Part shown: one piece after another, positions 42,301 through 50,396 of the stretch
How the letters are laid out: every line of letters begins with the position of its first letter
How positions within the stretch are numbered: the first letter of the stretch is position 1
From: UMGS1649 sp045534225
Lineage (GTDB): Bacteria; Bacillota; Clostridia; TANB77; CAG-465
Reading direction: 5' to 3'
Assembly: GCA_045534225.1 (NCBI GenBank)
Contig: JAZSJJ010000004.1
Span: 1 to 64,000, forward strand
Length of the DNA stretch: 64,000 nt
Made by a program: the position numbers and the translations under genes
The notes under the pieces: model-generated
What the model saw: the letters and a program-made list of their open reading frames with translations, nothing else
The model's database searches: none
Told to the model about the DNA's origin: nothing

Positions 42301-42339
42301 ATTGTAGCACTTTTTAAGTGTTATGTCAAGTTTTGACAT
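42301..42339 (-). promoter_or_regulatory. PIN-gene promoter with overlapping inverted repeats
   Basis: Minus strand TTGACA (42329-42324), 17-bp spacer, TACAAT (42306-42301). An inverted repeat ATGTCAA-GTT-TTGACAT (42323-42339) covers the -35, and a second one, CACTT-TTT-AAGTG, lies in the spacer. Both could be operators. The leader to the ATG is about 60 nt. Confidence 0.65.
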
Positions 42340-42378
42340 AGTTTCACATGATTATACAACGCTTTTTAACTCTTTTCG

Positions 42379-42407
42379 TTGACTTTTAATATCTTTTTTA
42401 ATATAAT
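42379..42407 (+). promoter_or_regulatory. Sigma-A promoter of the ttcA-like gene
   Basis: TTGACT (42379-42384), 17-bp spacer, TATAAT (42402-42407). The predicted start falls about 10 nt before the ATG, directly ahead of the GGTGAT RBS, so the leader is extremely short. It also shows that translation cannot start at an upstream in-frame codon. Confidence 0.75.
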
Positions 42408-42423
42408 TTTATTTGGTGATTTT

Positions 42424-43188
42424 ATGTTGCAAAAAATAATAGGAAAAACAAAGAGAGCAATAGAAGACTTTAATATGATAGATGAAGGCGATAAAATAGC
42501 GGTTGGACTATCTGGCGGCAAAGACAGCATAACTTTACTTTATGCCTTATACTATCTTCAAAAATTTTATAAAAAACATTTTACAATAATGGCAATAACT
42601 ATACATACAGGAAGTAACAACTTTGATACAACAGAACTTCAAAGAATCTGTGATGAATTAGGAATAGAATACCTTGTATTTAACTCTAATATAGCAGATG
42701 TTGTATTTAACATTCGTAAAGAAGAAAACCCTTGTTCACTATGTGCCAACATGCGTAGAGGTATGCTTAATAGTTTAGCAGTAGAACATGGTTGTACTAA
42801 AGTAGCTTTAGGGCACCACATGGATGATGTAATGGAAACATTTATGATGTCACTTCTTCTAAACGGAAGAATACATACATTTGCACCCGTTACCTATCTT
42901 AGCAGAAGTAATGTTAAAACAATTCGTCCGATGATATATGTAGAAGAAAAGCTAATACGCGCTGTAGCAAGAGAAAAGAACTTTCCTGTTCATCCAAAAA
43001 CTTGCCCTGCAGATGGCTTTACTAAAAGAGATTATATGTCCGATCTAATACATAATCTACAAAAAGATATACCTAGAATAAAAGAACACATCTTCGGTGC
43101 TATTAAACGTTCTAAAATAGAAGGTTGGGTTAGAGAGCCCGAAGAAGAAAAAATAGATGTACCTGAAGTAAGAGAAGATTTAGATTAA
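42424..43188 (+). CDS. TtcA-family tRNA thiolation enzyme (PP-loop ATPase)
   Basis: 254 residues from the ATG at 42424 (RBS GGTGAT, 3 nt spacing). PP-loop VGLSGGKDS (about 33-41), CSLC (the CxxC pair) after about residue 110, GHHMDD, and a later lone cysteine CPADG; these three cysteines bind the [4Fe-4S] cluster in TtcA-type enzymes. TtcA itself makes 2-thiocytidine at tRNA position 32; Firmicute members may act on another tRNA base, so the exact target is not certain. The C-terminus is acidic. Monocistronic. Confidence 0.85.
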   Translation: MLQKIIGKTKRAIEDFNMIDEGDKIAVGLSGGKDSITLLYALYYLQKFYKKHFTIMAITIHTGSNNFDTTELQRICDELGIEYLVFNSNIADVVFNIRKEENPCSLCANMRRGMLNSLAVEHGCTKVALGHHMDDVMETFMMSLLLNGRIHTFAPVTYLSRSNVKTIRPMIYVEEKLIRAVAREKNFPVHPKTCPADGFTKRDYMSDLIHNLQKDIPRIKEHIFGAIKRSKIEGWVREPEEEKIDVPEVREDLD

Positions 43189-43238
43189 GTATATACATGA
43201 TGTATTTATCATATATAAAATGTTTTATATGTTATTTA

Positions 43239-43260
43239 GAAGCAAGCTTACGCTTGCTTC
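43239..43260 (-). terminator. Possible terminator hairpin
   Basis: 9-bp stem GAAGCAAGC / GCTTGCTTC with a 4-nt loop overlapping the last codons of the minus-strand gene at 43248. The U-tract on the minus strand is poor; it may serve mainly as a barrier between convergent genes. Confidence 0.4.
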
Positions 43261-43691
43261 CTTTCTTCTTTAAACTCTTTCGTACTTACTATTTCTGATG
43301 TATTCATATAATAATCGTGGCTTGCTATAACATCTTCTAACCTACTTTTTATATCGCATATATCATAACAGTTGATAATATATCCATTAAATTTATTTAT
43401 ATCTAAAAATTTGTTCACATTAGAAACAAACTTCTCGTTGCCATGTACTACAAATACAAATTCTTCTTCATCATAGTTATTAAGCATATTCTCATTTAAC
43501 CATTCACTATAATACATTCTCTCTTCTATTCTCTTATAAAATTTAGATATAATACTTTTTAATTTTTTAGTTTCATTCTTTTCATTAATATATATAATCT
43601 TTACATTATCCAAATTATTAGAAATATAATTGTTTGCAATTATACAAGCATGTGTAGTATTTACCGTAAAACAGCATAGTTTATTCTTCAT
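43248..43691 (-). CDS. Hypothetical protein
   Basis: 147 residues, soluble. Not recognised. N-terminal beta strand and cysteines (KNKLCCFTVNTTHACIIANNYI), a Lys-rich helix (KKLKSIISKFYKR), a central VFVVHGNEKFVSNVNKFLD, and a basic end (KEFKEERKQA). FVFVVHGNEKFV resembles a Rossmann-like strand-helix, but no catalytic signature is visible. Single minus-strand gene between the ttcA-like gene and divergent spoIIR; possible mother-cell or general role unknown. Confidence 0.55.
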   Translation of the reverse strand: MKNKLCCFTVNTTHACIIANNYISNNLDNVKIIYINEKNETKKLKSIISKFYKRIEERMYYSEWLNENMLNNYDEEEFVFVVHGNEKFVSNVNKFLDINKFNGYIINCYDICDIKSRLEDVIASHDYYMNTSEIVSTKEFKEERKQA

Positions 43692-43811
43692 TTATATCTA
43701 CCTCTCTTATATAATAATTTTACCAGTTATTGCCATTCAAATCAACGAAATATTTTATACACTTTTGTATAATTTTGGTAATTTTGCACATATTATTTTT
43801 AGGTGATACAA

Positions 43812-44360
43812 ATGAAAAACAAATTAATATTATTTATATTTTTAACAGCGTTTATATTATTAAATATAAACATACTTTATGCTATAGAAAATACAAAAAA
43901 CAATCTATCAAATTACTTTAGAATACACGTAGTTGCAAATAGCGATACTATTAACGATCAGATGCTAAAACTTAAAATTACAGATAACGTAACCCAATAC
44001 ATTAACTTAATAACTAGCGGAATAACAAATAAAAAGAGTTATGTGGAAACCATGCACAACAACATACCTTCCATCTTAAATATTGCAAATCAAATACAAA
44101 AAGAAAATGGATATAACTATCCTCTAACCATTCATTTTGGTAATATTAAATATGATAATAAAACATATAACAATATTGAAATGAATAAAGGAACATACAA
44201 TTCGTTAAGGTTAATTGTAGGCGATGGTTTGGGTAATAATTGGTGGTCGCTTCTCTATCCAAGCATGCCTGATGAGACTACTATTGAAGATGTGTTAACT
44301 AATGAAGATATTGAGTTTAAATCTATTATCTTAGAATGGATAAATAATTTATTTAACTAA
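43812..44360 (+). CDS. spoIIR: Stage II sporulation protein R
   Basis: 182 residues from the ATG at 43812 (RBS AGGTGAT). Secretion signal/anchor at about 1-24, then the family core FRIHVVANSDTINDQMLKLKI (about 35-55) and the C-terminal SLRLIVGDGLGNNWWSLLYP. Made in the forespore under sigma-F and exported across the septum to trigger SpoIIGA processing of pro-sigma-E. A weak sigma-F-like GGTAATTTT lies upstream at about 43771-43779; not conclusive. Shorter than some homologues because the C-terminal cysteine-rich extension is absent. Confidence 0.93.
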   Translation: MKNKLILFIFLTAFILLNINILYAIENTKNNLSNYFRIHVVANSDTINDQMLKLKITDNVTQYINLITSGITNKKSYVETMHNNIPSILNIANQIQKENGYNYPLTIHFGNIKYDNKTYNNIEMNKGTYNSLRLIVGDGLGNNWWSLLYPSMPDETTIEDVLTNEDIEFKSIILEWINNLFN

Positions 44361-44361
44361 A

Positions 44362-44388
44362 AAAGAGCTGTACTTTGTACAACTCTTT
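44362..44388. terminator. Bidirectional terminator
   Basis: AAAGAGCTGTAC / GTACAACTCTTT stem with one mismatch and a 3-nt loop between convergent spoIIR and the PBP gene. Confidence 0.75.
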
Positions 44389-44405
44389 CTATTTATCTAA
44401 TTTTA

Positions 44406-47033
44406 TTACACCACCATCATTTGCCTTATAAGTCCATAATACGCCAAGCTTTGTGTTGTTCCACCTTGTTCTCCGTCTCCTGGTGTCGTTGGAGTTTCTG
44501 GCGTTTCAGGAGTTGTTGGTGTCTCCGGAGTCGTTCCTGGATTTTCTGGTGTTGGTGTTTCTGGTGTTGTTCCTGGATTTTCCGGATCAACTGGATTGGT
44601 TGGTTCAGTTGGAACTTCAGGAATTTCCGGCTCAACAACTGGTGCACTTGTATGTAATTCACAAGTTTTAGTTGGTGCGATATATTTCTTATCGCTTGTT
44701 TTTGTATTTGGTTTTTCTCTAGTTATTGTTGAAATTTCTTCTAATTCTTCATATAATTCGCAGAACTCTGTTGGTAACAATTTAGAAGTTTTACATACTT
44801 TTACAAGTTTGTGTACTGTACATTCTGCTGTTGGCACTGTGCCAGATGCAAATATTTCAGATTTTACCACATTTCTTGTATCTGCTTTACACGCATCTGT
44901 GGCTACTAAACCAGATAATGTACATACAGTAGCTTTAACTATTCCTTTTGGTTTGCTAAATGATGCTGCTTTAAGTCCTGAATGTATTGTTTTCATTACA
45001 TTCGTCCATACAACTGTAGCTGTATATGGATATGTACCTAAAGTTTTTCTTGAACCAATTGTTGTTGGGTTATCATAACCATTCCATACAACAGCTGTGT
45101 AGTATGGTGTATATCCTGCAAACCATTGGTCTTTATCATCATTTGTGTTACCTGTTTTACCAGCTATTTGTATCTTTGTAGAGAACCTAGCAGATGTACC
45201 TGTTCCACCTGATACAACGCTTCTTAAACAATCTGTTAGCATATATGCTGTTGTTTCAGACATTACCTTGGTAAATTTAACCTCGTTAGTAAGTATTTCT
45301 TTTCCGTCATGGTCTAAAACTTTTGTGTAAAGTTTAGGTTCTGTGTAAACACCACCATTTGCCATAGTAGCATATGCTGCCGCCATATCTATAACTTTAA
45401 CGTTAGCTGAACCTAATGCTAAAGATAAGTTTTTATTTGCTTTTTCTGTTAATGTTGTTATACCCATGCTTTGTGCAAATCTTAAAGCATAACCTAAATC
45501 TATAGATTTTAACGTTTTAACTGCTGGTATATTCATTGATTGGTTTATTGCTTCTCTTACAGAAACATATCCATAATAATATCCATACCAGTTAGTTGGT
45601 TTGTATCCACTAAAGTTTACTGGAACATCATCTATACCCATACCTGGATAAGATTCTCCTAGTTCAAAAGCAGGACCATATGCTGCAATTGGTTTAAATG
45701 TAGAACCAGGTTGTAATTTAGATTCTGTAGCTCTATTGTAGTCTAATCCTGTTTTTTCTCCTACACCACCAAGCATACCTACAACGTTACCTGTTTTGTT
45801 ATCTAAAACAATCATAGCACATTGCATCATGCCTTTTTTCTTATCGTTATAGAAATACTTTTCATTTTTAGCTTGCTTGTCTATAGCTGCTTGTACAGTT
45901 GGATCTATTGTTGCATATATTGTGTAACCATTTGATGCAACCATATCTCTTGCTGCTTGATATGTAATGTTCATAGCTTCAGCTAAATCTTCTGCAACGG
46001 CTTTCCATACAGCATCTCTTGCGTAAGATTGAACTGCTGATGTCGAAGCAATTTTACCTTTCTTGAATACTAGTTCATAAGCAACTGCTTCATCATATTC
46101 TTCTTGTGTGATTTTTCCAATAGATAACATTTTATTTAATACTACTTTTTGTCTATCTATTAATTTTTCTTTGTTTTTATCTCCATTATATGGATTTGTT
46201 ACTTCTGGCAATTGTATTGATGCTGCTAAACATGCTGATTCTGCTAAGTTAAGTTCGCTTACTGTTTTAGCAAAGAATGTTTGAGCTGCCATCTCTATAC
46301 CATTAGCACCTTCTCCAAAATATATCTTGTTTAGGTATGCTTCAAGTATATCTTCTTTTTCTAGGTTTTGTTCAAGCATTATTGAACGATACCATTCTCT
46401 AATTTTTCTCTTCCAGCTTCCTTCATTATCTTCAGTTATGTTTTTAACTAACTGTTGAGTAATTGTACTTCCACCGAAAGATGAAGATCCTCTATTTAAC
46501 ACGAACGTTACGATTGCCGCACCTGTTCTTTTAATATCTACACCAAAGTGCGTCCAGAATCTTTCGTCTTCAATTGCTACAACTGCATCTACTAAATGTT
46601 TAGGTAATTCTTCGTAGTCTGCCATAAGTCTGTTTTCACCAGCATTTACAGTTCCTAATTGATTACCTTTGTTATCTAATATTGTAGTCGTTAATTTTAA
46701 GTTTTTAAGTTGAGAATAGTCTACAGTTGACGTTTCGCTAATAATATCGTTTAAAACATATAGCACAACTCCACAGCCTATCACAAACAAAGCTAGACCT
46801 ATGAAGAATAACACCTTAAATATTTTCCAAAATATTTTTTTCTTCTTTTTAGGTTTTTCTCCATTTTTTTCTTTTTTAGTTTTTTTACCTTTATTTGCTT
46901 TCTTTTCTAATTTAGCTTTTTTCTTTTCTTCCTTTTCTTTTGCTTTATCTCTATCTAATTTAACTCTTTTAAATTTTACTTTCTTACCTTTTTCGGGTTT
47001 TATTAAATTGTCCATTTCATTATCTGACAACAT
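44406..47033 (-). CDS. Class A penicillin-binding protein (PBP1A-type) with Pro/Thr-rich tail
   Basis: About 875 residues from the ATG at 47033 (GAGGTG upstream). A very basic K/E-rich cytoplasmic N-terminus is followed by a membrane helix at about 75-98. GT51 glycosyltransferase: EDERFWTHFGVDIKR and GGSTITQQLVKN. Transpeptidase: STFKP (catalytic Ser), SMN, and AGKTGNT. A cysteine-containing linker (CTLSGLVATDACK, CKTSKLLPTEFC) leads to a C-terminal tail of NPGTTPETP units similar to those of the LCP protein at 55939. Polymerises and cross-links peptidoglycan outside the membrane. Confidence 0.95.
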   Translation of the reverse strand: MLSDNEMDNLIKPEKGKKVKFKRVKLDRDKAKEKEEKKKAKLEKKANKGKKTKKEKNGEKPKKKKKIFWKIFKVLFFIGLALFVIGCGVVLYVLNDIISETSTVDYSQLKNLKLTTTILDNKGNQLGTVNAGENRLMADYEELPKHLVDAVVAIEDERFWTHFGVDIKRTGAAIVTFVLNRGSSSFGGSTITQQLVKNITEDNEGSWKRKIREWYRSIMLEQNLEKEDILEAYLNKIYFGEGANGIEMAAQTFFAKTVSELNLAESACLAASIQLPEVTNPYNGDKNKEKLIDRQKVVLNKMLSIGKITQEEYDEAVAYELVFKKGKIASTSAVQSYARDAVWKAVAEDLAEAMNITYQAARDMVASNGYTIYATIDPTVQAAIDKQAKNEKYFYNDKKKGMMQCAMIVLDNKTGNVVGMLGGVGEKTGLDYNRATESKLQPGSTFKPIAAYGPAFELGESYPGMGIDDVPVNFSGYKPTNWYGYYYGYVSVREAINQSMNIPAVKTLKSIDLGYALRFAQSMGITTLTEKANKNLSLALGSANVKVIDMAAAYATMANGGVYTEPKLYTKVLDHDGKEILTNEVKFTKVMSETTAYMLTDCLRSVVSGGTGTSARFSTKIQIAGKTGNTNDDKDQWFAGYTPYYTAVVWNGYDNPTTIGSRKTLGTYPYTATVVWTNVMKTIHSGLKAASFSKPKGIVKATVCTLSGLVATDACKADTRNVVKSEIFASGTVPTAECTVHKLVKVCKTSKLLPTEFCELYEELEEISTITREKPNTKTSDKKYIAPTKTCELHTSAPVVEPEIPEVPTEPTNPVDPENPGTTPETPTPENPGTTPETPTTPETPETPTTPGDGEQGGTTQSLAYYGLIRQMMVV

Positions 47034-47090
47034 TATCACCTCGATATATATTTTACTACAAATACATATAATTTACAAGTAAATTACACA

Positions 47091-47122
47091 AAAAGGATAC
47101 CACTAATAAGTGGTATCCTTTT
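47091..47122. terminator. Terminator after the first twin zinc-ribbon gene
   Basis: 14-bp perfect stem AAAAGGATACCACT / AGTGGTATCCTTTT with a 4-nt loop; the right arm touches the stop codon of the minus-strand gene at 47123. Confidence 0.85.
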
Positions 47123-47362
47123 TTAGCCCCAGATGTGATTTCTGTACGCTCGTCTGATATATGCCTTAGACAATTTAATCTCATCGATATAAATCATCTC
47201 ATCACAATGTGAGCAACGTGTGTAAAACGAAATCCGGCCTTTGTAGCCAGTAGACATAGTTCCTAAGCCATCGCATTCAGTATCATACGATGCTCCACAT
47301 TTGCATTTGACGTTTACCGTCTCTTTCTTAGGCTCCTTTTTCTTTTTGTTCCAAAATGCCAT
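47123..47362 (-). CDS. Small zinc-ribbon protein (twin 1)
   Basis: 79 residues. Lysine-rich start (WNKKKKEPKK), then VKCKCGASY and FYTRCSHCDEMIYIDEIKLSK, ending RRAYRNHIWG. CxCG...CxxC gives a zinc ribbon with about 30 residues between knuckles. It is a clear paralogue of the next gene: same knuckles, same FYTxC, same D-x-x-KLS and the same R-R-x-Y-x-x-H-x-W end. Function unknown. It has its own promoter and terminator, RBS GGAGG, and raised GC. Confidence 0.7.
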   Translation of the reverse strand: MAFWNKKKKEPKKETVNVKCKCGASYDTECDGLGTMSTGYKGRISFYTRCSHCDEMIYIDEIKLSKAYIRRAYRNHIWG

Positions 47363-47408
47363 ACCTATACCTCCTTAATTAATTTGGCATTATCCTTACA
47401 CTGACCAC

Positions 47409-47437
47409 ATTATATAACAAAAAGTCGCATTTTTCAA
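47409..47437 (-). promoter_or_regulatory. Sigma-A promoter of zinc-ribbon twin 1
   Basis: Minus strand TTGAAA (47437-47432), 17-bp spacer, TATAAT (47414-47409). Confidence 0.75.
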
Positions 47438-47453
47438 GGAATTTAGACATAAA

Positions 47454-47475
47454 AAGACCGCTTATTAGCGGTTCT
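47454..47475 (-). terminator. Terminator of zinc-ribbon twin 2
   Basis: AAGAACCGCT / AGCGGTCTT stem (one bulge) on the minus strand followed by TTTTATG; 3 nt after the stop of the gene at 47479. Confidence 0.65.
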
Positions 47476-47478
47476 TGT

Positions 47479-47715
47479 TCAATTGCACCATTTATGTTCT
47501 TTATATATCCTTCTAACAAATCTCGCAGATAATTTAGCTTGATCAAAAAACACAATCTTGCCGCAATCTTTACAATAAGTATAGAAACAAAGTTTTCTTC
47601 TTTCATCTGTCTCACTATTAAATACACTTAAGTAGTCTACTTTATACTCCGTTCCACATTTGCAAATTACTTTTGCAGTCCTTGTTCTTCTAAAAATTTT
47701 ACTTAAAAAAGTCAT
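47479..47715 (-). CDS. Small zinc-ribbon protein (twin 2)
   Basis: 78 residues from the ATG at 47715; GGAGG lies 5 nt upstream, so the longer upstream reading is rejected. Pattern as twin 1: VICKCGTEY, FYTYCKDCGKIVFFDQAKLSA, RRIYKEHKWC. An N-terminal FLSKIFRRTRT is basic/hydrophobic. Probably a DNA/RNA- or protein-binding zinc ribbon. The start codon lies inside one arm of a perfect 15-bp inverted repeat whose other arm is in the promoter spacer. Composition is closer to the host than that of twin 1. Confidence 0.7.
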   Translation of the reverse strand: MTFLSKIFRRTRTAKVICKCGTEYKVDYLSVFNSETDERRKLCFYTYCKDCGKIVFFDQAKLSARFVRRIYKEHKWCN

Positions 47716-47786
47716 GATTACCTCCATAGTCATATTGGTATATTTTTTATTTCTTTTACCATTATACTATAAATCATGACTTTTTT
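47705..47786. repeat. Perfect 15-bp inverted repeat around promoter and start of zinc-ribbon twin 2
   Basis: AAAAAAGTCATGATT at 47705-47719 and its exact complement AATCATGACTTTTTT at 47772-47786. One arm covers the start codon and first codons, the other lies between -35 and -10; 52 bp separate them. The promoter-side arm is not transcribed, so this is a DNA-level feature, not an mRNA hairpin. Confidence 0.7.
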
Positions 47787-47789
47787 CAA
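47761..47789 (-). promoter_or_regulatory. Sigma-A promoter of zinc-ribbon twin 2
   Basis: Minus strand TTGAAA (47789-47784), 17-bp spacer, TATAAT (47766-47761). It lies immediately after the U32 peptidase stop (47793); no terminator is seen between them, so read-through from the upstream operon is possible. Confidence 0.75.
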
Positions 47790-47792
47790 TTA

Positions 47793-50096
47793 TTACATTA
47801 TATTGTATCTTACGCTATACTTATTTCTTATATTTTCTGGATATTTTCTTTTATTTCTTACTATCTCAGTTATACAGTCTGTACTATCTGGAACTATGTT
47901 ATATTTTTTGTTATATGTGTCTTCTATATAATATTTTCCTTGTTTGCATGTAGCTTTACATTCATTTTTTTCCTCTGCATTAGATACAAAACTTGCTAGC
48001 ATACAATATCTTGTAGTCATAGCAGTTGCAAGACCTTCTACAAGCTCCACATTTTTAATTTTAGCTATTTTTTCTATATCCGTATCTTCTGTTTCAAATA
48101 TAGGTGTAATAACATCTAAATTCTCAAAATGTGCAGCGGAAAAGCTATTAAATATATTTAGTGTATACTCACCAATTAATTCTATACCATATTTTTCTTT
48201 AAGTTCTTTTGCAAGAGGTAAATATCCAACGTTTCCAATAACTAAACCATTAATTCCCTCTTTAATAAGTCTTTCTATATTTTCTCTAATATACTTATCT
48301 AGATTTTTAAGTACAACATTTGGTATATGCATATATACCTTTGTTTTACCAACATATTTTAATATATCTTTTTCATATTCCTTAAATGATCTTGCTGGAA
48401 CATATAACTTATCTAGATTTGTTTCATATCTAGACTTACAAAGAGCTATATAATCTTCTTTCGGATTATATCTATACATAAATACTGCCGTTGTTTTTGT
48501 TGAATTATTTTTACTTGAGATTGCTTTTAAATCTTGTTCCTTAATAGTTACTTCTTCTCTTTTTACAAGTCTACTTTCTTCTATTTTCTCTACAAAAACT
48601 CTTCTCAACTCGTTTAATTTAGATACTGGTACAAACAATCCTTCATCTATGTCTACTTGTATATTAGTAAACACTGTTGCTGCATCTTCAGTTTTACTAA
48701 ATACCTCTTTAAGTTTTTCTTCTGTTACTCCAACACTTTTACTTATCTCTGGAATATATTCTAATTCTACATATACATCTTTATCTATAGATTTTGCAGA
48801 AATATTTATATCTTTTTTTATTGTTACTATAACAGTTTCTTCTACTCTTTTTTGTTTTTCTTTTCTCTCTAGATATTCTCTAGCTTCTTTATTCAATCTA
48901 TTCTCAGATGTTTTGTATACTATGTCTTTTGCTTCCACTTTGCCTTTAACATCTCCAAGATAAACTATACTTCCTTTTTCTACATTAGCGTTTAGAATAT
49001 TCCCTTTTTCATCTTTTATACAAGTAACAACAAAAGAGACTGGTCCATCACTAATTACTACTTCTACACCATCATGAAGATCTATATCTTCTTCTAATTT
49101 AAGCTTTATATACTTATCTTTTTTAGCTAAAACTTGTCCTAAATACAAACCTGTGTTTTTAGGAGTTATATCTGATATACTTCTTTTATATCTTACTCCG
49201 TTTAAGTATCCATCACATTTACCACTACGATTAAATAATTGAAGTAGTTCTTTTTCTGTATTCTTTTCTATAGCAAAATTATTATCTACCACTTTTCTAT
49301 ATCTACTAACAACCCCAGCTGTATATTCTACAGTTCTATTTCTTCCTTCTATTTTGAAAGATTTAACTCCTGCATTTTTTAGCGCTTCTAATGTATCTAA
49401 TCCATATATATCTTTCTTACTTAAAATATATCTATCTTTAACTATAGCTTCTTTTTTAGCCTCATTGTATAAAGAATACTTCATTCTACAAGGTTGTGCA
49501 CAACTACCTCTATTTGCACTTCTTTCACCAATTAACGCACTTGCCATACATTGACCAGATACAGAAACACATAGCGCACCGTGTACAAATATTTCTACTT
49601 CCATAGATATATTTTTTGTTATATATTCTATTTCTTCTATGCTTAATTCTCTACCAAGAACTACTCTAGAAAAGCCTAAAGACTCTAAATATTTTGCTTG
49701 TTCAAGATTAAGAACGCTCATTTGTGTACTTGCATGAAGTGGTAGCTTAGGCATAAATTTATGTATTAGCATTGCAATACCTACGTCTTGAACTATTACT
49801 GCATCAAGCCCCTCTTTATACAAAGTACAAACGATTTCTAAAGCTTCGTTTATTTCACTATCTAAAAGAAGTGTGTTAAGTGTTAAATACACTTTTACAT
49901 CTCTTTTGTGTGCGTAGTCTATAGCATATATATATTCTTCTATACTCAAATTGTTTGCCATAGTACGTGCATTAAATTTATTTACTCCCATATATACGGC
50001 ATGAGCCCCAGCATTAACTGCGGCTACGAACGCTTCGTAGCTACCTGCTGGAGCTAATATTTCTAATTCATTATCCATATTATTTCTCATACCCAT
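47793..50096 (-). CDS. U32-family peptidase / RlhA-like protein
   Basis: 767 residues, two U32-type parts. LEILAPAGSYEAFVAAVNAGAHAVYMG at the N-terminus, EIFVHGALCVSVSGQCMASA, then GSCAQPCRMKY and later cysteine CKATCKQGKYY give the conserved Fe-S-type cysteines. A DUF3656-like beta domain follows (about 385-520), then a second catalytic-like barrel (about 580-720). The E. coli member RlhA hydroxylates 23S rRNA C2501, so an RNA-modifying role is possible in place of proteolysis. Last gene of the secG-rnr-trmB operon. Confidence 0.9.
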   Translation of the reverse strand: MGMRNNMDNELEILAPAGSYEAFVAAVNAGAHAVYMGVNKFNARTMANNLSIEEYIYAIDYAHKRDVKVYLTLNTLLLDSEINEALEIVCTLYKEGLDAVIVQDVGIAMLIHKFMPKLPLHASTQMSVLNLEQAKYLESLGFSRVVLGRELSIEEIEYITKNISMEVEIFVHGALCVSVSGQCMASALIGERSANRGSCAQPCRMKYSLYNEAKKEAIVKDRYILSKKDIYGLDTLEALKNAGVKSFKIEGRNRTVEYTAGVVSRYRKVVDNNFAIEKNTEKELLQLFNRSGKCDGYLNGVRYKRSISDITPKNTGLYLGQVLAKKDKYIKLKLEEDIDLHDGVEVVISDGPVSFVVTCIKDEKGNILNANVEKGSIVYLGDVKGKVEAKDIVYKTSENRLNKEAREYLERKEKQKRVEETVIVTIKKDINISAKSIDKDVYVELEYIPEISKSVGVTEEKLKEVFSKTEDAATVFTNIQVDIDEGLFVPVSKLNELRRVFVEKIEESRLVKREEVTIKEQDLKAISSKNNSTKTTAVFMYRYNPKEDYIALCKSRYETNLDKLYVPARSFKEYEKDILKYVGKTKVYMHIPNVVLKNLDKYIRENIERLIKEGINGLVIGNVGYLPLAKELKEKYGIELIGEYTLNIFNSFSAAHFENLDVITPIFETEDTDIEKIAKIKNVELVEGLATAMTTRYCMLASFVSNAEEKNECKATCKQGKYYIEDTYNKKYNIVPDSTDCITEIVRNKRKYPENIRNKYSVRYNIM

Positions 50097-50102
50097 TCCC
50101 CT

Positions 50103-50381
50103 TTATTTACTCTTTATTTGCTTGTTAAATAAATAAAGTGTTTTGTTATTTGCTTCATCTGTTACAATTGAATAGCAAATCCCGTCTTCATATATTTTTT
50201 TACCAGTTTCTGTTGTTTCTATTCTTGAGTTAGTAAACACAGTTGGTTTAGAATTTACAAACATCATATAATCTACACCAAAAATGCATCCCCACAAAAG
50301 CACTACAATAAGTAACAGTACAGCTATTGTTGCAAACACTACTTTTATCTTTTCTCTTTTTTCGTATTGATCTAATAACAT
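50103..50381 (-). CDS. Small single-pass membrane protein
   Basis: 92 residues. Basic N-terminus (LLDQYEKREKIK), one strong membrane helix (about 13-38), then a short extracellular domain (SKPTVFTNSRIETTETGKKIYEDGICYSIV). Not recognised. 15 nt after trmB, 6 nt before the U32 gene. Confidence 0.6.
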   Translation of the reverse strand: MLLDQYEKREKIKVVFATIAVLLLIVVLLWGCIFGVDYMMFVNSKPTVFTNSRIETTETGKKIYEDGICYSIVTDEANNKTLYLFNKQIKSK

Positions 50382-50396
50382 ACAATCTCCCTTATA

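Noticed and set aside
42333..42360. TTGACA-N16-TACAAC as the ttcA-like promoter
   Set aside because: The downstream TTGACT-N17-TATAAT at 42379-42407 fits better; the upstream element mainly forms the inverted repeat at the PIN promoter.
43740..43811. Sigma-F promoter of spoIIR
   Set aside because: A GGTAATTTT element exists, but the -35 spacing is off; left as a remark in the gene entry.
44421..45078. Plus-strand ORFs over the PBP tail
   Set aside because: Shadow frames of the Pro/Thr-rich repeat of the minus-strand PBP; no RBS or family features.
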